The notes below the pieces were generated by a model, which did no database searches, was not told where the DNA came from, and worked only from the letters and a program-made list of their open reading frames with translations. Below, piece by piece: positions 36,601 through 46,500 of a stretch of DNA of 64,000 bases. This stretch comes from Komagataella phaffii GS115 (lineage: Eukaryota > Ascomycota > Pichiomycetes > Pichiales > Pichiaceae). The stretch is taken from positions 1,103,001 to 1,167,000 of the forward strand of contig NC_012965.1 in the NCBI RefSeq assembly GCF_000027005.1. The letters run 5' to 3'. Both the position numbers and the translations under genes were made by a program. Position 1 is the first letter of the stretch; each line of letters begins with the position of its first letter.

Positions 36601-37626
36601 ATGTCGAATTCCATCACAATTATAGGTTCGCTGAACTACGATATGGTTACATACACTTACGTTTTGCCAGAGGCTGGACAGACTGTGTTGTCAAATCACT
36701 TTGAGTGTCACTACGGAGGAAAAGGACTCAACCAAGCCATATCAGCGGGAAAGCTTTTGGCGCCAGATTCTCAGACAATTGTGAGAATGGTAGGCAAAAT
36801 TGGCAATGATAGTTTCGGTAAAGAACTGAAGCAGTACCTAGAGGATAATAGAGTGTCCGCCAGTCATGTTTCAACCGAGAAGGATGTATGTACTGGAATT
36901 GCCACGATTATTGTTGAGCAGGAGTCTGGAGAAAATAGAATTCTTTGCACTCCAGGAGCCAATGGAAAACTAATTCTTACTGACAATGAGCTTGAAACCG
37001 TTTTTGAAGACGAAAAAGACCGAGACTATCCTGGTTTTGTTATTCTTCAAAATGAGCAACCCGATCCTGTTAGCTGTATCAGCTGGATAAAAAGTCATAG
37101 GCCAAACCTCATCATTACTTACAACCCGTCCCCATTCAACGAGGAGATTTTGCTGGACAAAAGGATTTGGAGTTGTGTGAACGTTCTTGTTGTTAACGAG
37201 GGTGAAGCCCTGACTTGTGTAAAACAATTGAACTCGTTTTCCGTCAGCGAGATCAAGGATAAGATCAACTCAAATTTAGTACATGGATACACAATTCTTG
37301 CAAAAGAATTAAACAGAGTATTGAACCCAGAATCGGGATATAGTTTAGTTGTGATAACTCTTGGATCCCAAGGCTCAGTGTACGCAACCGATATTGAGAG
37401 CCAGTACATCCCTTCCCTCCAAGTTGAACCTTCCAAGATCGTAGACACCACAGGTGCTGGAGATACTTTCCTCGGAGCGTTGGTAGTGAAATTGGCACAG
37501 AAAGAACCAATTGAGGAGGCTATAAGATTTGCTACCGCAGCATCATCTTTGACCGTTCAGAGACGGGGAGCGGCTGAATCGATTCCCCAATATGAAGACG
37601 TGATATCGTTGTTGGAAAGTCATTGA
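36601..37626 (+). CDS. RBK1: Ribokinase
   Basis: A 341-residue PfkB-family sugar kinase that phosphorylates ribose to ribose-5-phosphate. The N-terminal IIGSLNYDMV, the substrate motif YGGKGLNQAISAGKL, and the C-terminal anion-hole/catalytic motif DTTGAGDTFLGAL (catalytic Asp in GAGD) are all present, and length matches yeast Rbk1 (333). The last 7 bp overlap the end of the convergent UBP12 gene. Confidence 0.93.
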   Translation: MSNSITIIGSLNYDMVTYTYVLPEAGQTVLSNHFECHYGGKGLNQAISAGKLLAPDSQTIVRMVGKIGNDSFGKELKQYLEDNRVSASHVSTEKDVCTGIATIIVEQESGENRILCTPGANGKLILTDNELETVFEDEKDRDYPGFVILQNEQPDPVSCISWIKSHRPNLIITYNPSPFNEEILLDKRIWSCVNVLVVNEGEALTCVKQLNSFSVSEIKDKINSNLVHGYTILAKELNRVLNPESGYSLVVITLGSQGSVYATDIESQYIPSLQVEPSKIVDTTGAGDTFLGALVVKLAQKEPIEEAIRFATAASSLTVQRRGAAESIPQYEDVISLLESH

Positions 37627-40600
37627 TTTTCAGGTGAACCACAAGAGCTGTCGTTATTATTATTGGGCACTCCAACGGAAGAGCTGTAAGAAGAGCACCT
37701 ATCGTCATCAGAAATTGGCGACCCCAAAATAGAGTCATCAGCATACTCTAAAACAGGAGAATTTTGAAGGTCTTTGGAATCCAAGTATTGCTTACGACGA
37801 CTCATTAACAAATTGTTTTGTTGTTTCTTCCTCCTTTTAGCCCCATTTGCTGAAGATACCATTGATGAGGGCTCATTTTGGTCTTTCTCTACCTGATTGA
37901 TCGACTGACTAGATTCTGCGTCTGCCTCAACGTTGCCAGCATTTTCTAATTCTCTATCGGAATCACATTCCAGTTGTTGTTCATCCAGAGTACTCTCAAC
38001 TGCCTCGCTAACCTGCACTTGTTGACATTTCTCTTCATAAGCGGTTATAGCATCCTGCATTTCTTTTAATTTGACATAATCTCTAAGGATTTCATTCTCC
38101 ATTTCTCTATGAACCTCTTCCTGTTCTCTCACTTGTGTCATCATCTGACGAAGGTATTCCCCTCCTAATGGAGTTGAAGACCTTCTTCTGTAAAACAATA
38201 GATATGCTGATCCTTTAATAGCCTGCTCAGGTTCTGCAGCTGATACTCTCGCATCATCAAAATAGTACCATTTATGGTCAATATGATTCTTAACGTATGA
38301 AGTGTAGTGGCCACCTCCCAATCCCCCAAAATGATTATCAACAGCAAATAAATCATAAATTTCATCACCAGTCTCTGGGTTCACCACATATTCTGACATA
38401 TCCAATGCTTCAATGGGGAAATCCACTACAGCGTCAATTTTATCACTAAAGCTACGCTGATTTTCAAATCTCTTGAGGTGGATCGTTAGGATATCTGGTG
38501 TTTTCCAGATTTCAATAGTCTTGGTGGCTTGCCTGTGATCTTTACAATTTGGACAATACCATAGATCGTTTTCGCCTAATAATTCTGGTTTGGAAAATAT
38601 GTCTAAACATTCTTGTAAGGCTATGTTCTTGTTCAATTTCTCTTCAATTAGCTTCTTATTTTGAATAAGTTCTTCGTTTGGAATTACTTCCGGAGTTTCC
38701 CAAGTTTGAGTACCACTTTTATCGTCATCATCTCCTAAACCAACAAAAAACTTGCCAAAGGAATCTTGCTCCCACTCGCAGACTAAGGCTTGCCTTGTTT
38801 TTATCAAAGGCTCAAAAGCATTTGACTCTGTATTAGTAGCAACCTCAGAACAGGGAGGTGAAACGGGAGCTGAATTTTTTGACTCTTCAAACATACCGCC
38901 CATCATAGATTCATCATTGGACTCGTCTTGTTGCGTATCTAAGTTGTTGTCGTTTTCGTCGACCTCTTCAACGTTGACATTAACACTTTCCGAGTCATCT
39001 TCATCTGCAAGTTCTTCCTCAGCCTCAAATTTTTTATACGTGTAAAAAGCTCTTTTCTTTTCACACAATTTGTCAAGCAAAATAGGTAGGTTGCCAAAGC
39101 TGTTATTGGTTTGTGGAAGCCACAAGCTATCGTCTTCATTCTCATCTATATCAATGTGCCTGGCACCAAGGTTATACCTTGGTTTGAACTCCCTGCTTGA
39201 ATCGAACAGTTTGATATTAAAAGCAAAATCTCCAGAGATCTTAGGATTGGCAAACGATATGTCCGAAGTGCAATCAACATCGGATAAAGAGTTATCCTCG
39301 TTGGGTGAATCATTTTGGTATTTCTTGTTTAACGTGGGAAAATCAGCGAGCTTGTGTATTTCCTTACTCTCCTGCTTGATTTGGTCGAAGTAATTAAGCG
39401 TTGATAACTGGTCATATTTTCTCTCCAATTTGTCTCTGATAGATCCAAAGGAAAATGATTCATCCTCGGAAATTGTGATAAGAAATGGAAGGCCAAAAGG
39501 CTTTGCATAGCGGCCACCATCATCAGAAAGAGTGTTAAAGACTGGAACCACCAAGTCTCCTGGCTTATGCTTTACTTGATAAAATACTGTCTTATCACCT
39601 GAAGAGATTAAGTCACTGATTGGAAGATAATTCAGATCTGGATCATTGGCCTCAAAGTTCTTATAAAATTGACTGTTAAATATATCAGCACCAATTAGGT
39701 CGTTGATTGGGACTTGCAGCTTGGATGAAACGTAATTTTTCAGATGATCGAAAGTAGATGACTTATCCAGTTCAACATCCAACGCCTTGGGGTAACCTGT
39801 CTCTGGAAAAAATATAATTTGATGATACCACTTCTTATCTACAGGAAGAGGTAGTGTGAGATCATTGAATGGGTCAAATGTAATACTAATTTTTTGGCAT
39901 ACTGGACATACCAAAGTGGATTTGTATAATCCAACGAATAAGTCTGTAATTATGGAGTCATTTCTCATTTTGTGTTGACTCCAGCAGTCTTCAGCAAGTT
40001 GTCGGACAGCTTCTTTATCTTGGACTAGGTGGTCTTTCAATTCTGGCTTATCCAAATAAGGTTTCTTTAAAATTCTGTTCAGATCTTCGTGTAATCCATC
40101 GAGAAGGAATGCGAGCAGTTCTTGAGAATCTTGCTGATGATAGCCTAAAAACATTGAGTTGAACCGACCCAGCGTGAGCTTGAAGTCCTTAGGAGTTGCA
40201 TAGGTAACAATTTGCTTCTTTGGACCTAGGGTTGTATGAATCAAGCTTCCAAATGCAATTGCCAAGCGCCCTCCGTTACCCAATGGGTTATCGACGTTGA
40301 TCTCCTCTTTGTAAAAATCATAGAGAAAATAATTCGAAAGTTCAGGTATATGCATCAAACATTGAAGTGCTGAATTCATATAACATGTGTTACCCAAATT
40401 GGTTAACCCCACTAAACCGGTACTCAATTTTGCAGGTTTACAGGTTATGTCGGACGGCCATTCTGAATCTTTCTTCAGCTTATATTCCACAACAAGATGA
40501 CAACTGTTCAGTCCGGCTTCTTCTAAAGTCTTGTCAAAGTCTTCTATTTTCTCTACTAGTAGCTTTTTGAATTTGATCTTCTCAAAGGAGGACACCGTAA

Positions 40601-41228
40601 TTGTCAAGGGTAGATTGGAGATATTAGGATCGTCTACCAACCACAAACGAGAGTGATAGAACTCGGTGTTGAATCTTTCTGTGGCATGATATTTGAGATC
40701 ACGTATAGTGGAGTATCTTGATAGGATGAAGTTGTTGATGTCCAGGGAGTTGCGCTCGTTATCCATCAAATGCAAACGGAAATAGCAAGGATACACTTCT
40801 AATTCCAACTCTCCGTCTTTACGGGCTATCACTATCCTCTGAATTGGTTGAAGACCAGAGAACAACCCGTACCAAGAGACCAACTGTTGAAAGACTGTGT
40901 AAGGGAGGATCTCATACTCCACAAAATCTTCGCCGTCAGGCTTCTTTACTAACCCATTAGCATCTAGCAATTCGGCAATATTAATGATCCCAATTTTGAG
41001 AAAGATTTCGTTGTCGGTTGGATCATAAGTGAACGTGAAAAACCTTTGATACCAATCTTTAGGCACTAAGCAAAAAACGTCACCTTCTTTCATCGTGTAA
41101 GTGTCCAACATCTTCTGCACAACTTGACGTTGCAATATTATACTTTCATATTGAGATTTTTGAGCTCCGGAATTAAGATCCGAGTCTGTCTCATCAATAT
41201 TTCTCTCCTGTGAGACACCCGTACTCAT
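37620..41228 (-). CDS. UBP12: Ubiquitin-specific protease Ubp12 (USP4/11/15 type)
   Basis: A 1202-residue deubiquitinase. An N-terminal DUSP domain (about 30-150; GDVFCLVPKDWYQRFFTF) precedes the catalytic core, whose Cys box is GLTNLGNTCYMNSALQCL (C282) and whose His box is GGLGGGHYTSYVKN near residue 970. Two zinc-binding CxxC pairs are visible (CPVCQ near 450 and CPNCK near 890). The insertion between the two halves is long and acidic, and the C-terminus is Ser/Asn/Gln-rich and coiled. This is the architecture of Saccharomyces Ubp12 (1254 aa). The upstream codon is TTG; the first ATG is 41228. Divergent from BPH1. Confidence 0.9.
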   Translation of the reverse strand: MSTGVSQERNIDETDSDLNSGAQKSQYESIILQRQVVQKMLDTYTMKEGDVFCLVPKDWYQRFFTFTYDPTDNEIFLKIGIINIAELLDANGLVKKPDGEDFVEYEILPYTVFQQLVSWYGLFSGLQPIQRIVIARKDGELELEVYPCYFRLHLMDNERNSLDINNFILSRYSTIRDLKYHATERFNTEFYHSRLWLVDDPNISNLPLTITVSSFEKIKFKKLLVEKIEDFDKTLEEAGLNSCHLVVEYKLKKDSEWPSDITCKPAKLSTGLVGLTNLGNTCYMNSALQCLMHIPELSNYFLYDFYKEEINVDNPLGNGGRLAIAFGSLIHTTLGPKKQIVTYATPKDFKLTLGRFNSMFLGYHQQDSQELLAFLLDGLHEDLNRILKKPYLDKPELKDHLVQDKEAVRQLAEDCWSQHKMRNDSIITDLFVGLYKSTLVCPVCQKISITFDPFNDLTLPLPVDKKWYHQIIFFPETGYPKALDVELDKSSTFDHLKNYVSSKLQVPINDLIGADIFNSQFYKNFEANDPDLNYLPISDLISSGDKTVFYQVKHKPGDLVVPVFNTLSDDGGRYAKPFGLPFLITISEDESFSFGSIRDKLERKYDQLSTLNYFDQIKQESKEIHKLADFPTLNKKYQNDSPNEDNSLSDVDCTSDISFANPKISGDFAFNIKLFDSSREFKPRYNLGARHIDIDENEDDSLWLPQTNNSFGNLPILLDKLCEKKRAFYTYKKFEAEEELADEDDSESVNVNVEEVDENDNNLDTQQDESNDESMMGGMFEESKNSAPVSPPCSEVATNTESNAFEPLIKTRQALVCEWEQDSFGKFFVGLGDDDDKSGTQTWETPEVIPNEELIQNKKLIEEKLNKNIALQECLDIFSKPELLGENDLWYCPNCKDHRQATKTIEIWKTPDILTIHLKRFENQRSFSDKIDAVVDFPIEALDMSEYVVNPETGDEIYDLFAVDNHFGGLGGGHYTSYVKNHIDHKWYYFDDARVSAAEPEQAIKGSAYLLFYRRRSSTPLGGEYLRQMMTQVREQEEVHREMENEILRDYVKLKEMQDAITAYEEKCQQVQVSEAVESTLDEQQLECDSDRELENAGNVEADAESSQSINQVEKDQNEPSSMVSSANGAKRRKKQQNNLLMSRRKQYLDSKDLQNSPVLEYADDSILGSPISDDDRCSSYSSSVGVPNNNNDSSCGSPENQ

Positions 41229-41482
41229 CAAAGGTTTAATTGCCTAATCTATAGCCTCTTGTTCAATAACAGTAGAGAGATGACGGAAGAAAATAGACAG
41301 GAAAGCAGATGTCAGATGGACGTAAAATACCTGGAGGGGGGAATTTTTTCCCCTATCTCCACTCAGCGGCTCCTCCCGCGTTATTCGGCTTAGCAATAGG
41401 GAGAATTATCTATCAGCCTTCAAACTAAACGAACCGCTGCCTAAAGGGTACAAACTTTGTTACCTTGCAAGAGTCTTCACAC

Positions 41483-43552
41483 ATGAGTTGGTGTGACCAA
41501 TTGGCAGATATAATAGATCGAAAACGAGATCAAGATGCTTTCCATGTTGCGCAATTGATTATCAAAAGTGCTCAATTCGAAGAAAACAGGCTATTAACTC
41601 TCCTGGTTTTATATAGAAGGAGTGTTTCACAGGTGGAAGAGCTGGCTGAGAGTTTGGACACGCTTGCTTTAAGCGACTCTAACGTATTACCCAATATCAA
41701 TGACGATTCAAATTCAGGCGCCACCTGTTTGTCTAGAGAGCAGGCCTCTTTATTTGCTGTATTACTCCATTTGATACTGATCCAAGATTGGACGGGCGAT
41801 GATGCTAGGTTTCCGACCATGATCCTACAATATACTTACAATCTGATGCATAACTATCCAATCAACAAAGTGCTCATTTGCTCGGAGTCTTTGAATCGGC
41901 AATTCAGGAGGGCCAGGAGGGATGATATTCCTAGTCACTTACTGGATGATTGTCTAATAGAGTCGACAGATTCGGATATTGACATGAAGTGGGTGTCTCA
42001 ATATCATAAAGATGTTATTTTCTCCAACAAAGACTCTTCTCTATTACTGAAATATCTGAAACGGGACCAGTTACCTCAGCTGGTACTCCCTATGGAATCT
42101 CAGATTAGCGTCAATGAGCTTTCCCTTGAGAATCCAAATCATGGATTTACTTTTCAAGCTTGGATATCTATATCAGATGGAAGAACTAACATAACCTCTA
42201 TTTTAGGAGCAGAATCCATCTCCTTATTTCAAATAAGCACAGCGGACAGAGAATTATTTCAGATTGGACTAGTTGGAGAAAGACTATTTATCAAACCGAG
42301 AAACGATGACGATTGTATTTTTGAATCTTTCGTTTTTGAACTCAACAAATTGTACCACATAACCATAGTAAATCAAGGCGACAATAAGGGTCGCCCTACC
42401 AAAGCGGAGTTATATGTCGATGGTGATTTTGCCCAGACTATTTACATTCCGAACCTTTTCCATCATCCACCAGACAGTTTTCAATTAACTATCTCAAACA
42501 TTGAAACTTTTAGAACGATCAGCCTTTCAAGCCTTCTGCTGATAAATAATGTTCAACCTTATGAATGGATCCAATTATCTTATTGGCTTGGTCCCAAGTA
42601 TGCTGGATTTTTCCAAGATAGACAGGTGACCAAACTGCTTTCACTCCGTAACAGGGCATTTTTCGAAATCAAACTTAGGAAATATTACAACCAAGATAGG
42701 CTGAAAGTTACCAAACTACACGAGAATGGCTCTAAGAAAACAAATAATTTAATTCACTTGGCGACAAAAAGAGGTCTTTTCAAGTTACCTCCTAATTCCA
42801 TCATTTTAGCTATACACTCAACTACGATTTTCAAAGTTGGAGACAGAATGTTTGCGCCAAAAACTTGCTCAACCAATCAACTCACTGATGGTGATATACC
42901 CGATGAAAACTGGACTTTGAGTTCAAATGGTGCTTGCTTGCTCTATCAACCTTCATCTATTCACAAGCTTGTATATGCAGTAGGGGGAGGGCTCATGCTG
43001 CTAAGGTTTGTCGAGTCTTCCAGCACAGAAGAGCAGCTGATTTATAATCTCAGCATCCTTTTTGAAATTCTAGAGAGTAGCTGGCTTTATAACTACGAGT
43101 TCACCATTAAGAATGGGTATGATATTCTTGCTACAATTTTGAAAACGAAAAGAAATATGATTGGCATTAAAACTTTGGATTCAGTGCTTCATTTTGTGGG
43201 CTACGATCACCAATCTCCCTTCAAATCGATTTTAGTCAACGTGCAGGCGTACAAAAGTCTTATCGTTGACTTTGAGATTTGGAAATCATCCAAGAATAAT
43301 AACGAATCGTTCAAGTTTCTTCTCTTTCAATTCACCGTTTTCGGACAAGACAGCAAGTACCACGACTTCAATATCAAACAACTTTCCAAAATGAAGATAA
43401 TCAAACGATTTATCCAGGCCTTGAAATTTGGCTCATTTGAATCCAGTATACTTCCAATTCTTCACAATTCGTTATTAGTGCTAATAAAAGCCAATCCCGC
43501 CGCTGATATTTTGGAGGGCCTTGTCCCTTTACGTTGTTTATTCTTTGAATAA
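41483..43552 (+). CDS. BPH1: BEACH-family protein Bph1, N-terminal part (reading frame broken)
   Basis: 689 codons from the first ATG (41483) to a stop at 43550-43552. This part is helical with a concanavalin-like lectin segment (NPNHGFTFQAWISI, then KAELYVDGDF) often found in the N-terminal half of BEACH proteins. It has no BEACH or WD40 domain of its own; those are in the next frame, which begins before this one stops. The two together give the size expected for Saccharomyces Bph1 (2167 aa), an orthologue of LYST-type proteins acting in membrane trafficking and cell-wall integrity. The break is discussed as a finding. Confidence 0.75.
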   Translation: MSWCDQLADIIDRKRDQDAFHVAQLIIKSAQFEENRLLTLLVLYRRSVSQVEELAESLDTLALSDSNVLPNINDDSNSGATCLSREQASLFAVLLHLILIQDWTGDDARFPTMILQYTYNLMHNYPINKVLICSESLNRQFRRARRDDIPSHLLDDCLIESTDSDIDMKWVSQYHKDVIFSNKDSSLLLKYLKRDQLPQLVLPMESQISVNELSLENPNHGFTFQAWISISDGRTNITSILGAESISLFQISTADRELFQIGLVGERLFIKPRNDDDCIFESFVFELNKLYHITIVNQGDNKGRPTKAELYVDGDFAQTIYIPNLFHHPPDSFQLTISNIETFRTISLSSLLLINNVQPYEWIQLSYWLGPKYAGFFQDRQVTKLLSLRNRAFFEIKLRKYYNQDRLKVTKLHENGSKKTNNLIHLATKRGLFKLPPNSIILAIHSTTIFKVGDRMFAPKTCSTNQLTDGDIPDENWTLSSNGACLLYQPSSIHKLVYAVGGGLMLLRFVESSSTEEQLIYNLSILFEILESSWLYNYEFTIKNGYDILATILKTKRNMIGIKTLDSVLHFVGYDHQSPFKSILVNVQAYKSLIVDFEIWKSSKNNNESFKFLLFQFTVFGQDSKYHDFNIKQLSKMKIIKRFIQALKFGSFESSILPILHNSLLVLIKANPAADILEGLVPLRCLFFE

Positions 43553-46500
43553 CAATTTGAGTTCTTCTCAAAAATTGATTCAAAGAAGCGCAGGTGCTTG
43601 TGTCTTAGATGCACTAACAACCGTTGTATGCGATACATCAACGTCAGCAACGTCCCTTGATCCTCCCCTATTCTACAGAAGAGTAGTCAAATCTTTAAGT
43701 GTGAAATGGGCATTGTTAATTTTAACAGATGAAGAAATTAAAGTTTCAATAAATGCATTGAAAATTCTAATAAGATTATTTACTATGCTTCGAGTCACAC
43801 AGTATGAGAAGTTTATCTCTCATGCCGGATTAGATATCCTGACCTCTTTTTTACAATCAAAGTCTTATGACAATGAGCTTATTTCTACGATATTCTGTGG
43901 AACATTTGGGTTTCCTCAAACACGAGACTTTGGAAGTAATCTAAGAGACATCGTCAACAATTTAGCTCCTAAAGGAACCAAGCTTCGCATTTCAATGCCG
44001 GAATTCTTGTTTCTTCTTGCAAATTTATTCAAAGCATCTGCTATCAAAACAATTGAAACCCTTTCAAGAGATTTATCTGCATCTACATCCATGCAATCAC
44101 TCAATTTCTTAGCCTTTGCCAATTCATTCATTTATATGATAGTTACAACATACGGGAAACCGTCATCTTTGGAATCTTTCTTTCTAAATGATAAAAAATG
44201 GCTGGCGATGCTGTTGAACATACTTTTGCTTTTTGAGCTGTCTACCGAATTCAAAGCAATACCAGAAATGGATGAGATAAGAATCTCTATTGAGAAGCTG
44301 CTGAGTGAAATATTTATTAAGAAAATTTTTGACAAAAAGGCGACTGCCTTTTCTTCTTTCATGGGTTCTGTTACTGCTGATTCTAGAACATTTACTATTG
44401 TCCATGCTTTTATTTTTCCGCACGTTCTTGAACACTTGGAGGAATTTTGCATCTATTTACAAGAATTAACCACCAAACCATCATCTACTTTGACCAATGT
44501 GTTTAGGTTTTACGAGAGCTGCTTAAATGAAGAAAGGTTTAGCAAATGGACAGGACCTCAAGCTATAACCTTTATTGAAAGTAGTTCAAACTATCTTGAA
44601 ATCTTCAGACTGCATTGCGATGATAAAGGGAGGTGGAAAAATGATCTACAAAACATCGGTGATTCTTTGTGCTCTCTGCTGATCAGAGAACTTCTACAGG
44701 CTACAGTTTCTTTGATGGAATCTAATAACCAAGACTCCCAGTCAAACATAAAAAGAATTGCAACAAACTTCATTTTTCACCAAGAGTTATATCTACTCAA
44801 GACCATGCTGGATAATGAAAAACTGGCAACATTCTGTGTTATCCTTTTCAAGAATATTTTCATCAACGACCCTGAAATAAGCAATCTCTGTATCAACTGT
44901 TTGAAAACTTGCTTTTTGGTTAGGCAACCAGACTTCGAACATATCGCTGAGCTAATTGCCGATGATGCAGGCGTCGTCATTCATTTTTTCACTGGCATGC
45001 TTAGTATCACTGACGACGAACTGAGATCTGAAGCTTCTGTTCCATCTGTACGGACGGCATTTTTGAAGAATTTCACCCTTAAAATGAATATTTTGAAACA
45101 TCTAAACAATTCGACTCCAGATAGCACGTCCACTCTACTTAAATTGGTTGATAAAAGTGTCCTTCAAAAGCGGTCTGCTGTTGAATCTTTCAAATCAGAA
45201 TGCAGTTACTGGACAAAAATTATAGTTTCGTCAGAATTGGCTAAGTATCATCGACATAATCAAGATCATAGAGATGATGTTCTTTACTACATTAACATGT
45301 ACAATAAGTTAAAGATAAGAACGTCTGTTTCCTTAAAAGTTGGTAACATAAAGCCTGTAATGATGCTGGATTTGTCAGAAGGGATGGATAGAATGAGAAA
45401 ACGTATCTTACCTGACTATAATTCATTGGCAAAGAAGCTGAACACAGATTATGCCAAAACATCGGGTGATGACAAGACAGAATTAGTTAAAGAAGATACG
45501 CCTGATATCAAAAACTTTGATGATACTGATAGTATTTCAAGTCAAGATGGGGAAACTTTTGAATTTGTTGAAGAACCTGGTGATATTGAAGCGCAACAGG
45601 AGGATAAGAACCGAAAAGTATTACGAAGTTTAAATCCAGGAGACAAAGTGAACGCAATATGGAATGTTTGCCAGGTCCATGGTCTAGAAGCGACAGAATC
45701 GGTAATGATCCTTGGTGCCTCTCATATATATCTCATTGAAAACTATTACCACTCTCCCAAGGGAGAGATTATTGATATCGAAGATGCTGACCTAGAAGAT
45801 AGAGACCCATACATGCAACTTTTAACAGGTCAAAAACGTCCTGATAATTTTGAGAAGGACCTCAAGTCACATTCAACTACCAACTGGAAACTCAACATAT
45901 TAGCTTCGGTGTCTAAGAGACAATTCCTATTCCGAGATGTTGGTTTGGAATTATTTTTTGCCGATGGGAGTAGCTTTCTGATAACATGTATTTCCCCTTC
46001 GGTGAGGGACTACATCCACTTCAAGCTAAAAGGTTACACAACTCAATTGCTCGATCAAGACTTGAGTCAAGCTTTTAGTTTAGCAGCTACAAGCACTGCC
46101 CACTTAGATAATAACTCGTTTACCTTCAAGCTTACAAGTGCTTTTAGTGGTACCAATCTGAACAATTTAACAATTACCAAGAAGTGGCGAAGGGGAGAGA
46201 TTTCTAATTTTTATTATCTCATGATAGTTAACACGTTAGCGGGCAGGACATATAAAGACCTGACTCAGTATCCTGTATTCCCGTGGGTGTTGTCCGATTA
46301 TACGAGCGATACACTAGACTTGGATGATCCCAAGGTTTATCGAGACCTAACAAAGCCTATGGGTGCTCAGACTGAAAAGCGATTGAACTTGTTCAAAGAA
46401 AGATATGAGGCTCTGCAAAGTTTGGAAGATTCAAATGCCCCACCCTTTCATTACGGTACTCACTATTCCTCTTCAATGATAGTAACATCTTTTTTGATTC

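Noticed and set aside
43440..43620. Intron or programmed +1 frameshift to join the BPH1 halves
   Set aside because: No GTATGT/GTAAGT donor is present, candidate donor-acceptor pairs give the wrong frame, and no known yeast shift heptamer is seen; left as an unexplained frame break.
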